Source: Budorcas taxicolor (Eukaryota; Chordata; Mammalia; Artiodactyla; Bovidae). From it: a stretch of 64,000 nt of DNA. Of the stretch, positions 44,176 through 55,964 are shown piece after piece. Under the pieces are notes generated by a model. That model searched no databases and had not been told where the DNA came from. It saw only the letters and a program-made list of their open reading frames with translations. Where the stretch lies: positions 16,496,001-16,560,000 of the forward strand of contig NC_068933.1 in assembly GCF_023091745.1 (NCBI RefSeq), in the 5' to 3' direction. The translations under genes and the position numbers were made by a program. Each line of letters opens with the position of its first letter. The stretch's first letter is position 1.

Positions 44176-44486
44176 TTTCTCAATGAAGAAAAGAAGCAAG
44201 ATCATTAGCTGAGAGTCCTGATGGGCAAGAAGTACTGAAGATTGAGAAGAAAGGAGACGATACACAACAGTCGTCTGGATGTTCAGATAGACTAGCAAGG
44301 ATAATATACTCGTTGGACACATCAGGGATGCAGTTGATATCTTTAGTCATGAATCAAATGCACGTGAATTAAAAATGAGACTTTTCAATGTGGCTGTGCT
44401 TTTTACCCACTCACATTCAGTTGCTTGAATGCAGGCGTGAAGCAAACGCGTTGTGGTTTCATCTTAGCTATTAGAAACTGAATTAC

Positions 44487-44978
44487 TAGTTTCCGATGGC
44501 TACTCTAACAAATGACCAACAACATGGTTCATGGGAAACAACAAGAATGTTTCCTTTCACAGTTTTCGAGGCCGGAAGGCCAAAGCTGCAATCACCGTGT
44601 GGTGGAGCGGCGCTCCCCCTAGAGGAGGATCCATTCTTGGCCTCTTTCAGCCTCCGGAGGCGCCGCACTCTGCTTGCTGGGGCTGCATCAGTCCAAGCTC
44701 TGCCATCATGGACACAGTGCCTTCTTGGCTTCTGTGTGTCAAATCTGCCCCCCAAACTGTCCCCTGCCGTTTCGCTCTTGTAAGGATTCACGTGATTGCA
44801 TTCAAAACCCACATAGAAAAGCCAGGATAATCTCTCCATCTCAAGACAAAGAGGTTCATTAATTTAACTGCATCTCCAGCTTCCTTTTTGATATTTGAAG
44901 TAATATGCACAGGTTCAGTGGTTTAGGATATGGAATTTTTGTGTGTGTGTGTGTGTGGAGCCATTATTCAGCTCACCA
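44487..44978 (-). mobile_element. MaLR-class (MLT1-like) LTR
   Basis: In reverse complement: start of plus-strand match ggctactctaacaaatgacc (the LTR 3' end), then tttcacagttttcgaggccg, cttgtaaggattcacgtgat, gataatctctccatctcaag, ggtttaggatatggaatttt, ccattattcagctcacc. A GC-rich segment (gtggagcggcgctccccct) lies at 44601-44619. 44939-44957 is a (TG)n run. No internal viral sequence seen. Confidence 0.65.
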
Positions 44979-46094
44979 TACTCAGCGTGTATTCAGGAAG
45001 AGCTTATAAACGGTTGATTGTGGAATCTAGCTTAGGTAGAACTGTGATAGATTACGTGCACTGGAAATAAAAAGGGATGGTCATGGAATGGTAGTTTGTG
45101 GGTAGAAATAGTATGTTTTTATGTATTGGTAGTTGCAAGGTGTAGCACATGCCTGAGGTTGGGTGAAGAAAAATGCTATTGGAGAAGAGAAAGTCAAGAA
45201 ACCGAGAAAACACACAGTTGGAACAATCACTGGAATGGTAAAAAATTGAGATAGAAGTAAATATATAGATAGAAACAGTAAACCAAAAAATAAATGAAAA
45301 TAGCACTGAGTTAAATTCATACGTTTCACTCTATGTGTGCATAAAATTCTGATGTAAAATCATCTCGTTCTCCAGATAGTTAAATAATGCCACTTAAGTT
45401 TAAAAAAAAAACCTAACAAAACCCAATTAGCATTGGCAGGATTTTTCTAACAGGTATCTTATGCCCGCCTGTGTTCTTAGGTACAGGACAACATGGCCTG
45501 GAATCACCGTTATGGATGTGTTTGTCCTTTTGGGTTAGAAAGTGATGATGTTTCCAGGGTCTATCAGCGTGTCTAGAAATGTTTATTTTCCCTTTTTGCT
45601 GTAGACAGTTGCGTTTTTTAATGCTTGTGTCTTCTATTTATACTTTCTGTCACCTTTCGTGCTGTTTGGCTGTCATCTGTCACTAAATTTTGCTGTTAGT
45701 GGGCTTTTAAGCTCTTGCATTCCAATTTGTAGTTTATAAAATGTCTTAGGTAGGGCAAATAGAGAGACAAGCTAATTATAATTGTGTCCTAAAAATGAGG
45801 AATGTGACTGAAGGAGACACTCTGCTTCTGAATAAAGCTTATAGACTACAAAGTCTATAGCAGATAGTCCGTCTTGTATGGCTATTTCTCATTTTTATTT
45901 GTGCTGTGGATGTCTGAAAATTTACTATTAGATGTCTATTCTGACACCATACATAAGAACACTAGTAAATTTCCATTGAAATTAAAGGAGTAGATACCGA
46001 TAGAGACATGCAAAAATAGTGTATGTATCAGTACAAGTCCTGTCTGGAAACAGCTCATTGAAACTGGGTACTTTGAGAGAGTTTAATAGGAAAC
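44979..46094. other. Unassigned DNA
   Basis: No repeat or exon recognised. Minus-strand frames 45052-45329 are rich in F, L and I and not convincing. tatagactacaaagtctata near 45840 is an 8-base stem with a 4-base loop. Confidence 0.45.
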
Positions 46095-46096
46095 TA

Positions 46097-46567
46097 CAGA
46101 CACAGCTCAGAGATATTGTGGGTTTCATTCCATATCACCACAATAAAGCAAATATTGTAATAATGTGAGTCCCAAGAATTGTTTTAGCTTCCCAGCACAA
46201 TATAAGTCATGTTCAAACTTTACTATATTCTATCAAACTTTACTATAATCTATTAAGCATGCAATAGCATTATGTCTAACAAGAGTAATACTTTAAAAAA
46301 TGCAAAAGAAAATTAATTAAAATAGTTTAACACCAAAGATCACTGATTACAGATCACCATAAAAAATACAATAATAGTCAAAAAGGGTTTGGAATACTGA
46401 GTGACTTACCAATATGTGACATGGAGACATGGAGTGCGTAAATGCTGCTGGAAAAACTGGTGCCTATAGATGAGTCTGATGCAGGGTTGCACAAACCTTC
46501 AGTTTATAAGAAACATAATGTCTGCAATGCACAATAAAGTGGAGCACAATGAAACAAGCTGTGTCTG
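46097..46567. mobile_element. Tigger-type MITE (Tc1/mariner-pogo DNA transposon derivative)
   Basis: Terminal inverted repeats cagacacagct (46097-46107) and agctgtgtctg (46557-46567) with TA duplications (46095-46096, 46568-46569). Internal words tcagagatattgtgggtttc, aatagcattatgtctaac, cacaaaccttcagtttataa and tgcacaataaagtgg are Tigger termini. At 471 bases it lacks all transposase sequence, so it moved in trans. Confidence 0.92.
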
Positions 46568-46589
46568 TAGTTACAAAGCTACAGACAAG

Positions 46590-46970
46590 GTTTAAGAGGA
46601 GTTACAAAGGATCGCGTGATACCTGGGGCTAGCAGCAGGAAGTTGTTTCTAGGGCTAGGTCTGAAGGGGCAAAGAAGAGACAAAATCTGAGGGGCCTTTA
46701 AAGCTGCCTGAGAGGAGCTGTGGTTTTTCCTGGATGTGCAGAGTTAGCCCATGGATACCTAGCAGTGAGAAAGCCAGAGCAATAAAGAGCCTGACCTCAC
46801 CTTCCTTCCGCCATGATTTCCTACTGATGCCTCCCACTAGCCAAGTTCAATCAGAAACCAGGAAGCAAGTTCTCTGCTTCAGTTTGTATCCTTGGACCCT
46901 TAGGGGTAGAAGGCAGATAGACCTGGGTGGGGGACGGATATGGAAGGGCAATCAGAAGCAATCCAACATA
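46590..46970 (+). repeat. Possible old LTR-type repeat
   Basis: gagcctgacctcaccttcct, ctgatgcctcccactagcca, cagaaaccaggaagcaagtt, agatagacctgggtggggga match the order of an old mammalian repeat I associate with LTRs, family not named. Confidence 0.4.
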
Positions 46971-48288
46971 TTTATGAGAAAATCTGAACTAGCCTCATCA
47001 AAAGAGCATATTATATATGGTGATTTCCATCAGTGGTGGTTTACATATTTTGCTAATGTAATTATAAAGGCATGTCATCTCTTTTGGATTTCCTAAAGGT
47101 AAATTATCTCTAAAACTTAGAAATGGTCTCAGAAATAAGGTAACGACAAAAATGGTTGCTGATGCTAATTATGTCAAGGCAGAAGTTAGGATTATTATTT
47201 TACTACCTATAAAGTCTAAAAAAACACCAGCCAACAAACTGACCTTTACCAGGATCAAAGAACTATTATTTTCATTAGTCCTTTTAAATAGAGAATTCAT
47301 GAAAAATGCACAGGTGACCAAAATGATATGAGGACTCTGAGGGAAAAAAAATGTTTTTTGTTTGCTTGCTTGCTACTTATGGTAGAGACTTTATTCAGTC
47401 TTTCTAGAAGGAAACATAAAGCTCACTTCATGAAGTGAACTTTAACTCATCAAGTTATTAACTGGAGTAGTATGCTTTCTTATATAGCATATTCTTATCC
47501 AATCCAATCTTAAAATAGAAAAAGTCTGCATTCTGTTCTTGACAATATGTTTCTACTCTTCATACTTTCCAGACCAGATGCGATTTTCTGACTTGCAAGT
47601 AATTAATGCAAGAATTATATAAACTTTATGAGGATATTTCAGAGCAAGTAATATAGTATTTAGGCAAAAAAATATGAATAACAAAATCTTGTTAAAATGA
47701 TCAAAGAAAGTCACATTTAAAATGCCTACATTCCAGAAGCATTCCATCTACCAAGGATAATTTATATTTATTTTCTCAATGTTATTAATCCTAAAAATAT
47801 CTGAGAACACAGTCACCCTCCAATTATCTCTAAATTATTTTTCTAGAATTTTGTTCCTATAATCAGAAGAAAAGTTCTGCATCTATTCAACTCAATGAGA
47901 GATAACATTTTAGAATGCATGGCAAAAAGGCCCAGCAAGAATACTGTAACTGCAGGCTAGGAAAAAGAGATAAACAAAATCTCATTATCCCTGGGTAATG
48001 TATTATTATTGTTGCAAGTGTTTCCAAACTCATAGACTCTGTTCCACATCCACTTTCTACAATTGAACAATTATGGTAAGGTCTCTTTTTATAACATTAA
48101 GTAAAAACAGAGGGTAATGAAGCTAAGTGAACCTAAATAGATGCTCATGTTCCTTTAATCTTTTAAACTTTTCAGTTTAAGAAAGATGCTGTATATTCCA
48201 TCTATGTTTAGGCATTTTGTTAGGCATATCAAAATATAAAAATGAATGTAACACAATTAACCATCCACACATACAAGTTTGTAACTTG
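46971..48288. other. Unassigned DNA
   Basis: No repeat recognised. Contains the perfect 16-base palindrome tcacttcatgaagtga at 47423-47438. Confidence 0.5.
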
Positions 48289-48466
48289 AGGGCTTCCCAG
48301 CTGGTGCTGGTGTTAAAGAACCCTCCTGCCAATGCAGGAGGCATGAGAGAAGTGGGTTTGATCCCTGGGTCAGGAAGATGCCCTGGAGGAGGGTATGGCA
48401 GTCCACCCCAGTATTCTTACCTGGAGAATCCCATGGACAGAGGAGCCTGGCAGGCTACAGCCCATA
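48289..48466 (+). mobile_element. Bov-tA SINE, 3' end missing
   Basis: Head (gagggcttcccagctggtgc) and A-unit are present, but the copy stops at ggctacagcccata, before the BovB-like terminal part. A 3' loss is unusual for a retroposon and implies a later deletion. Confidence 0.92.
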
Positions 48467-48514
48467 CAGTATATTCAACTTTCTAATAACCTACCCTAGT
48501 ATGCTGCAGGTAGA

Positions 48515-48830
48515 AGGTGTTGAGAAAAGTGACATGGTCCTTTTCCAGAGGAACTTCAATCAGATAGGAGAAGAGCAGACAAGTAAATAACCTTGTTTGA
48601 GAAGTGCTAAGAGGCACACATGCACACAGCATTTTTTAGTGTTAAGGAGAAGCTCCCAATACTCTCCCTGAGGGGAGGTAATTTAGGGTGGGAGTCCGGT
48701 AGGTAAGCATGACAGGGCGAGTTAACAGTGGGACAAGGAACAGGAAGTTCAGGGAAGCACAAGTGACTTTATACAGTAAGAAGCTACAGCGAAGTTGGAT
48801 ATTAATTGATCAGGATTCTTAAACAAAATC
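48515..48830 (-). repeat. Possible L2 fragment
   Basis: ctgaggggaggtaatttagg ... gggacaaggaacaggaagtt ... agggaagcacaagtgac has an L2-like order on the minus strand. Weak. Confidence 0.4.
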
Positions 48831-48998
48831 AAAGTTTTCCAAACAATAAATGTACCTTTAGTAATGTTCCTGATTTTAGAAAAGAAAAATGGGGTGGAAT
48901 TTTTTTGAAGAGACATCAACACCAATTAATGAGGAAAATCTTTGCTGGTAGGAGAAAGGGAAAATATCACTCAGATTGTTCGACCCTCTGAGGTTTAG

Positions 48999-49560
48999 AT
49001 TCGAAATTATTTTCTTGGACTCCAAAAACAGTGTGGACAGTGACTGTAGCCATGAAATTAAAACACGCTTGCTCCTTGGAAGAAGAGCTATGATAAACCT
49101 AGACAGTGTATTAAAAAGCAGAGATATCACTTTGCCAACAAAGGTCCATCTAGTCAAAGCTATGGCTTCTCCAATAGTCATGTACGGATGTGAGAGTGAG
49201 ACCATAAAGAAGGCTGAGTGCCAAGGAACTGACGCTTTCGAACTATGGTACTGGAGAAGACTCTTGAGAGTCCTTTGACTGCAAGCAGATCAAACCAGTC
49301 AGTCTTAAATTCACTGGAAGGACTGATGCTGAAGCTGAAGCTCCAATACTTTGGCTACCTGACGTGAAGAGCTGACTCAGGAAAAGACCCTGATGCTGGG
49401 AAAGACTGAAGGCAGGAGAAGGGGGTGACAGAGGATGAGATGGTTGGATGGCATCACTAACTCAATGGAGATGAGCTTGAGCAAACCTGGGAGATAGTGA
49501 AGGACAGGGAAGCCTGGCATGCAGAGAGAGAGAGTGATATGACTTAGTGACTAAACAACC
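48999..49560 (+). mobile_element. Old BovB 3'-end fragment
   Basis: aaattattttcttggactcc ... aggtccatctagtcaaagct ... ggatgagatggttggatggc. Many substitutions and several short deletions (ctttgactgcaagcag, gactcaggaaaagaccc) break the frame. Older than the copies at 43, 58 and 60 kb. Confidence 0.92.
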
Positions 49561-49565
49561 ACCAC

Positions 49566-49948
49566 AAAGAAGGAATTGCTTTAAAAAAATCTAATAATGT
49601 TGTTGAGTAGAAATAAGTTTCAAACAGGAACTGACATAAAGGGATTTGTATGGATAAAGGAATATATTTATATGCTATGCGTAAGATTTGAAGTATTTTT
49701 GCTTTATAATAAAATTTTATTTTTATTACTAGTGCAGCTATTTGTTAAAAGAAAATGGCCCAGCCATGTATGTTTTGCTGCACAACAAAGTACAATGTCA
49801 TACAATTATAAGAAAAGAATGAGGATGCTCTTAACTAACTTGGTAAAAACAGAATATAATGTAAAAAAAACAAGATGCAAAACAGTGTTATTGTATAGCT
49901 CCCTTTGTTGAAGAAAAGAGAGAGATTCTATAATATATATACGTACCA
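49566..49948. other. AT-rich unassigned DNA
   Basis: A 104-codon frame (49597-49911) without recognisable family; no repeat named. Confidence 0.45.
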
Positions 49949-50165
49949 TGAAAGTGAAAAGTGTTGGTTGCTTAGTCGTGTCTGACTCTTTGCAATCCTA
50001 TGGACTGTAACCCACCAGGCTCCTCTGTCCTTGGGATTTTCTAGGCAAGAATACTAGAGTGGGTTGCCATTTCCTCCTCCAGGGGATTTTCCTGACACAG
50101 GGATCGAACCTGCATCTCCTTTTGTAGGCAGATTCTTCACCCACTGAGCTCACTGGCAAAGTCCC
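49949..50165 (-). mobile_element. Bov-tA SINE
   Basis: Minus-strand copy, gaaagtgaaaagtgttggtt ... ccactgagctcactggcaaa. The flanks tatatatacgta and tatatatatgta are a likely target-site duplication in TA-rich DNA. Confidence 0.93.
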
Positions 50166-50448
50166 TATATATATGTATTTCATATATATGTGCACTTACA
50201 TGTATGTGTTTGTATATTAAATATATGCACCCACTTGTATTTTTTAAAAGGAACAATGGTTACCTAAAGGGAGACAGTGCAGGACAGGGTATTCAGGAGA
50301 AGGATGGAACATTAATTCTCTGAATGTATCTTGTTTTATACTTTAAGTTCATGTAAGTACCTAATACATAATTAATAGTTAATTAGTATTGCTAATAAAT
50401 AATAAATTGCATAATTAATAAAAGATTAACGATATCAAAAGAAAGGAA
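50166..50448. other. AT-rich unassigned DNA
   Basis: Contains repeated taattaatag / ttagtattgctaataa words at 50360-50420. No feature. Confidence 0.5.
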
Positions 50449-50601
50449 TTGACAGAGGACGAGATGCTTGGATGGCATCACTGACTTGATGGATATGAGT
50501 TTAAGCAAACTCTGGGAGTTGGCGATGGACAGCGAAACCTGGTGTGCTGCAGTCCACGAGGTCACAAAGAGTCAGACACAACTAGGCTACTGAACTGAAA
50601 A
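50449..50601 (+). mobile_element. BovB 3'-tail fragment
   Basis: tgacagaggacgagatgctt ... gtcagacacaactaggctac, the last ~150 bases of BovB with moderate divergence. Confidence 0.9.
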
Positions 50602-50665
50602 ATGCGAAATTAAGCCAAGTTGTGCTTTTTGTTATTATTATGTACCAATGATTCTAAATACTGTA

Positions 50666-50802
50666 AAGTGAAAGTGAAAGTTGCGAGAATATTGGAGTGG
50701 GTAGCTTTTCCCTTCTCCAGGGGATCTTCCCCACCTAGGGATCAAACCCAGGTCTCCTGCATTGCAGATAGATTCTATACCAGCTGAGCCACCAGAGAAC
50801 CC
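50666..50802 (-). mobile_element. Bov-tA SINE with internal deletion
   Basis: gtgaaagtgaaagttgc is joined directly to gagaatattggagtgggtag, so about 70 bases of the BovB-like part are missing. Flanks actgtaaagtg / actgtaagtga look like the target-site duplication, so the deletion is internal. Confidence 0.9.
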
Positions 50803-50982
50803 CACTGTAAGTGATAAACTATTCCTTCCTGCTACCTGCACCCCTCAGCCTGCTTAGTTCCTTGCTAGTTAGAGCCTCTGCATAAATTCGTCCTTGAAGA
50901 CAGTTCCATGGCAGGATATGTCAGCTGCAGGGGCTGAGATGTCACCTTTCTGATTAAGTTATTTTGAGTGATATTGTCATCA

Positions 50983-51700
50983 CTTCAGTTCAGTTTGGTC
51001 ACTCAGTTGTGTCTGACTCTTTGCAACTCCATGGACTGTAACACCAGGCCTCCCTGCCCATCACCAACTCCCGGAGCTTATTCAAACTCATGTCCATGAA
51101 GTCAGTGATGCCATCCAAACATCTCATCTTCTGTTGTCCCCTTCTCCTCCTGCCTTCAGTCTTTCCCAGCATCAGGGTCTTTTCTAATGAGTCAGTTCTT
51201 CAGCATCAGGTGGCCAAAGTATTGGAGCTTCAGTTTCAGCGTCAGTCCTTCCAATGAATATTCAGGAATGATTTCCTTTAGGATGGACTGGTTTGATCTG
51301 CTTGCAGTCCAAGGGACTCTCAAGAGTCTTCTCCAACACCACAGTTCAAAAGCATCATTTCTTTGGTGCTCAACTTTCATTATGGTCCAATTCTCACATC
51401 CATACATGACTACTGGGAAAATCATAGCTTTGACTAGATGGACCTTTGCTGGTCAAGTAATGGCTCTGCTTTTTAATGTCATAGCTTTTCTTCCAAGGAG
51501 CAAGCATCTTTTAATTTCATGGCTGTAGTCACCATATGCAATGATTTTGGAGCCCAAGAAAATAGTCTGTCACTGTTTCTATTGTTTTCCCCTCTAATCG
51601 CCATGAAGTGATGGGGTCAGACGCCATCATCTTAGTTTTGTGAATGCTTAGTTTTAAGTCAGCTTTTTCACTCTTCTTTTTCACTTTCATCAAGAGCTCA
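50983..51700 (-). mobile_element. BovB 3'-end fragment
   Basis: Reverse complement of about 720 bases of BovB, from the tail (cttcagttcagtttggtcac) into the region just after the RT core (ctttttcactttcatcaaga). Several indels; the minus-strand frame 51425-51192 is open across the C-terminal block. Confidence 0.95.
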
Positions 51701-54599
51701 CTTCCCACCAAAATAACTTTAAATAACTCATGGAAAAAATAGTGAATTATGAAAGATGAAAATAATTCAAAGAACACAGGATTAATTGAGAGAGAGAATA
51801 TGTGTAGACAGAGAATAAATTCAATCACAGAATACTGAGGACACATATGCAGGTGGAAAAATAGTTTTTAATCAAGAGCAATATTGAAGAGAAGGAGTTG
51901 GGTCAGAAGTGTTGAAAAACTATATGATTGTCAAATATTTAGAAGCAATGCAATGAAAAAATGATTAAAATACATGATACAACATTTGACCATGCTTTGC
52001 TTGTTAATATTAATGATGCCGATGAACTTAAACCAATTATAGTGTTGGAATTCAGGCGATAAATTATGTGCAAGGTATAATTTGAAGATTATGAAAAGCA
52101 GCATATTCAAACACTGGAAGTCTGGGTGATAAAAATAACCAAGGACTATTGCAGAGAAAAATGGTAATAGTTGGGGAGAAGTGACAAGAGTTGTAGAAAA
52201 ACGTTTTATAAAATAGGAGTGAGTTCAGCTGCCTCACCTCTGAGCTTGTTTTGTCTTTCTTTCTTTCTCTCTCCCTCCCTCTTTCTGTCTCTATGTCTCT
52301 CTCTTTCTCCCCTCTCCCAATATGTGTACGTGTATATACATATACATAGACACGCATAACCATCATGATCTTAGAAATCAGGAAGTGAAATAGAAGCTTA
52401 AAATAGAGCAGATCATTGCCAAGTAAGGCTGGCACCTGTAAGACTCTGCACTCAGAACACAACTCTTAAAAAAAGTTACAGAATTTCCATAAAAATCAAA
52501 CTCACAAAATATTCTCTCCCTACTTCACTGCATCTCCATTTCTAGCTTACATACAGTTGGCCTAAAAATTCATACTTATCTTTTTGGTTGAAAATGTGTT
52601 CATACAATGTAATCATGGCATACCCTTCATCTTTTGGGACTATCCAGTATTAGTATGTTTTTAGAAATGAATAGAAGAAACAGTAATGAAAGATGTACTC
52701 AACAGAAAAATCTCTTGGGATCCAATTTGTATGGCACTGGGGAAAATGCCCAGAAGGTCTGCGAACAAATCATGGGCCATATATAGAATGTTCAGAATAA
52801 TATAGCTGATTTTAAAAAAGAATAGAGCCTATAAAAAGGCTTTTGTGTTTAGAATATCAAAATAGAACATAAGAACTTAAAAAAATAATTATAAAAAAAA
52901 CACATCTGCATTGAGGCTATAGCAACTTTTACTTAATAAGAGAAGATTTTGTACATGGAAAATGCAGCTTCTGAATAGTAAAAATAACCCACCAAGGAAA
53001 TTCATTATCTTTCTCCTTTCACATGGCCATTTATAAGACAGGAACATGAATTATGCTGAAAAAAATTGTTTCACTGTTTATGGTTTATTTTAATGTGATA
53101 TTCTCAGTCAAATCCCTTATAGTAATAAAGGTTTTGGTATCATTTCATAGACAAATAAGTGAATTCCTTTACAACTTCACAGGCAAGAAAAACAAACTAG
53201 AAAAATGATTGTAGCATCATTTATGGGCATATGGAAATTATGTCTTTTATATTTCATAAAAAAGATCTTAACAAGTGATTTGGAAAATTATACTACAAAG
53301 CATCTATATTGATTTGTTATCTTCCAATGCTCATTTGAAGTCAATTCTGAAGTTCAAATAGCAAATAAATGTTTATATGAATGGAAATGGTGTGAAACTT
53401 AGAACTTATTGAATTTGTTAAACTTTAGTATGTTTACACAACCAGTTTTCATACTAAAAAAAAAAATCTCTAGGAAAGAAAGTAACATAAAGAATTGTTC
53501 TAATATTGTCAGGTAATTTGTTATCCTTGGTGCTGCCATTCTGATAGTTTTCATAACACGCTGAAGATCTATTTAGGGCAATTACACAAGAACACTAAGG
53601 CTAAATATAAGTAAAAATGGAGCTTTTTCTCTACCCATGAAGTACAAGAAAGAACACATCAAGACAGCAATAACACAATCACAATGTTGTCAGTGGACCA
53701 CTGGGAACAAGATACTCAAAGGCATATTGCATCAAAAGAAGGAGGTGTAATATTTTATATACATTTTTAAAAGGATTTTCCTAGTCATTTCTTCACACTC
53801 ATTTGGAGAAAGTGACTTATTTAAAATTACAAACAGACTGACTGACATCCACCTAGAATTTGGACCAAAAGAGTCCCTCTAAATGTCAATACAGCTTGTT
53901 TTTAACCATTATGATTTTACCCAAATTCACCTTCTCATAGTCCTCCATTTCAAAAGATCATACTGAAAAACCTTTAACAGTGGTGTCAAGCAGGGCTGCA
54001 AATCAGGGCCAGAAAGTTATAACTGGTAGACCTAAAAGCATGTCAGCATTTCCATCACAAACCTGTATTATGTGGGGTTTATGCATTGACTATAGAAGTC
54101 AGGCAGGATCTAGGCACTGAAGCCTTTTTGGAAAAGCATTATATTTTTAGTCCATGCAGACCAGAAGGGTGGTAACAACACAGGGTTTTTTAGGCTCAAA
54201 TATAGCTATTCTTTACACACATTTAAACACATTAAAAGAAACCAGAAATGTCCCAACTATTTCTAAATTCACAGGACACAAAAAGAACACATAATTTTAG
54301 GCCACTGTCCAAACTCTCCGGTCTTATTTTGTCCAAAATCTGTCTTCCATCATGATTACGCAGAGAGCGTTGAAAGCATTTGAAAGTTTTTAGAAACCAA
54401 TCTAAAAAAGTTGAGGTTTTACACACTACTCATCTTTGAAGTATTACATATGTTCAAAAGCATTCATATGAAATTCATGTGAAATAGCTAAAGCGCTTTG
54501 CCTGCCCTTTGACTTATTTTTTTTTCTCTCTTCTCATATATTCAAACTTAATAAAAGTGCTTTATTGGTAGAGCACATATTATTGTATGAAATAATTTA
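51701..54599. other. Largely unassigned AT-rich DNA, 2.9 kb
   Basis: The longest stretch without a recognised element. Only the pyrimidine-rich simple repeat at 52250-52320 stands out. No exon, splice-site pair or RNA gene could be supported. Confidence 0.5.
52250..52355. repeat. Pyrimidine-rich simple repeat (CTTT/TC)n, then TG/TA-rich
   Basis: ttctttctttctctctccct ... tctctctctttctcccctct followed by tatgtgtacgtgtatataca. Long polypyrimidine tract on the plus strand. Confidence 0.9.
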
Positions 54600-54760
54600 A
54601 TAGGTGGAATTTTATCTAACTCTACAGAAAAACCACACAACCTGTAATATTACCCTCATTTTATAGAGGAAAGAGTTGAGGCTCAGCAGGTAAACGCTTT
54701 TACTCAGGTCACACACAGGTCTTCTGATTTCCAAGTTCTATCTGATGCTTCTGGCGACAT
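54600..54760 (-). mobile_element. MIR SINE
   Basis: taccctcattttatagagga, agttgaggctcagcaggtaa, actcaggtcacacacaggtc, ttctgatttccaagttctat are reverse-complement MIR core and tail in order. Confidence 0.8.
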
Positions 54761-54761
54761 C

Positions 54762-55205
54762 CTGTATCAGTCAGTGTTCTCCAGAAAAACAGAAAACCAA
54801 TAGGATATAGAGGGAGGAGGAGATAAAGAGGAGATTTATTATGAGCATTAGTCCATGCAATTATGGACGGAGGCCGAGAAATCCCACAGCCTGCCATCTG
54901 CAAGCTGGAAAACCAGGAAAGCTGGTGGTGTAATTCAGTCTGATTCCAAGGCTTCAGAACCAGAAACACTGACAGGCAAGGGCAGAGATGAATGTTCCAG
55001 CTCAGCAGGAGAGAATGAACTCTCACTTCCTGTATGCTTTCTTCTATTTAGTTCCTCAAAAGACTGGATGGTGTCAGGGCATTGTGAGGGGCTTCTCTAC
55101 TTAATCTCCCCATTCGAACACTACTGTTGTCTGAACAGAAGTCTGATTTCACCAGCTTTCCTGGCATCCCTTAGCCCAAATTAACATATTGAATCAGCCC
55201 TCACA
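54762..55205. mobile_element. Solo LTR-like repeat (ERVL/MaLR class, family not resolved)
   Basis: It starts tgtatcagtcagtgttctcc and ends cagccctcaca, so it has TG...CA termini. Internal words gaggagatttattatgagca, aggccgagaaatcccacagc, ctggtggtgtaattcagtct, ggcatcccttagcccaaatt belong to a common old mammalian repeat. No retroviral coding sequence next to it. Confidence 0.65.
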
Positions 55206-55401
55206 CGACCATCTCCTTTCAACTCTCCTCACTCACAGTGAATCTGCTGTTCACCATCATCACAGCCCTCTTTCTTTCATGCCTCTCTATATCCACATAA
55301 TTCCAGCCAGTTTCTCCTTCCTCTCTCCACAGCTGGACCTCTATCAGCCAGGCCCAGGATATTTCTCTAGTTCAGTCTTCTTACTTGGGTGAGTTTGCTC
55401 T

Positions 55402-55568
55402 CTAGGGAACATCTGACAATTCTGCAGACATTTTTGGTTGTCAACAACTTGGGGCTTGGGGTTGCTATTGGCAGACCAGGGATGTTGCCAAACATCTTAC
55501 AAAATGGCCCCTCACACAAAGAATTATCCAGCCCCAAAGGTCAACAGTGGTGAGATTAAGAAACCTTC
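55402..55568 (+). mobile_element. MER5A (hAT-Charlie MITE), 5'-truncated
   Basis: gggaacatctgacaattctg, cagacatttttggttgtcaa, gaccagggatgttgccaaac, acaaagaattatccagcccc, gtggtgagattaagaaacct match MER5A. The first terminal inverted repeat is not found. Confidence 0.9.
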
Positions 55569-55667
55569 CACTCAAAACTCTAGATTACCAACTCAAGATC
55601 TTTTAACCTTCTGTTCTAATCAACCATTGAACCCAGGTGACACCATCCTCAACTTTCATAAATGTTT

Positions 55668-55964
55668 GAGTGAAAGTGAAAGTCACTCATTTGTGTCCGA
55701 CTCTTTGTGACCCCATGGAATAGTCCGTAGAATTCTCTAGGCCAGAATACTGGAGTGGATAGCCTTTCCTTTCTCTAGGGGATTGAACCCAGGTCTCCCG
55801 CATTGCAGGCAGATTCTTTACCAGTTGAGCCACAGGGAAAGCCTAAGAATACTGGAGTGGGTAGCCTATGCCTTCTCCAGCAGATCTTCCCAACCCAGGA
55901 ATTGAATCGGGATCTCCTGCATTGCAGGCAGATTCTTTACCAACTGAGCTATGAGGGAAGCCCC
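55668..55964 (-). mobile_element. Bov-tA dimer
   Basis: On the minus strand, a half unit (55964 to about 55845) followed by a full unit (to 55668), joined at gggaaagcctaagaatactg. Third dimer in the window. A small deletion has removed part of the tRNA-like/A-unit boundary near 55780. Confidence 0.92.

Larger units (their letters stand above)
41272..44310 (-). mobile_element. Long L2 LINE, interrupted by five younger insertions
   Basis: Reverse-complement L2 blocks occur in correct order across 3 kb: 3' terminus (cagcacctactatgttctag ... cagtgaacaaaacaaatac), cagtgcaaagaccctaggac, ggccattgcaaggctctggg, gaaatcaaagatgatttcta, gacattagatttatcaacat, ggaggtcattggtgatctgc, ggcaggaaggtaaagtttat, gaattttctcaatgaa / agaaaagaagcaagatcatt. 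Interrupted by an L1 end, BovB, two partial and one full Bov-tA. No open frame is left. Long for this family, whose copies are usually short 3' pieces. Confidence 0.85.

Noticed and set aside
44486..44839. Overlapping open frames on both strands in a GC-rich patch
   Set aside because: The region reads as a minus-strand MaLR LTR. Frames on both strands reflect GC content, not coding.
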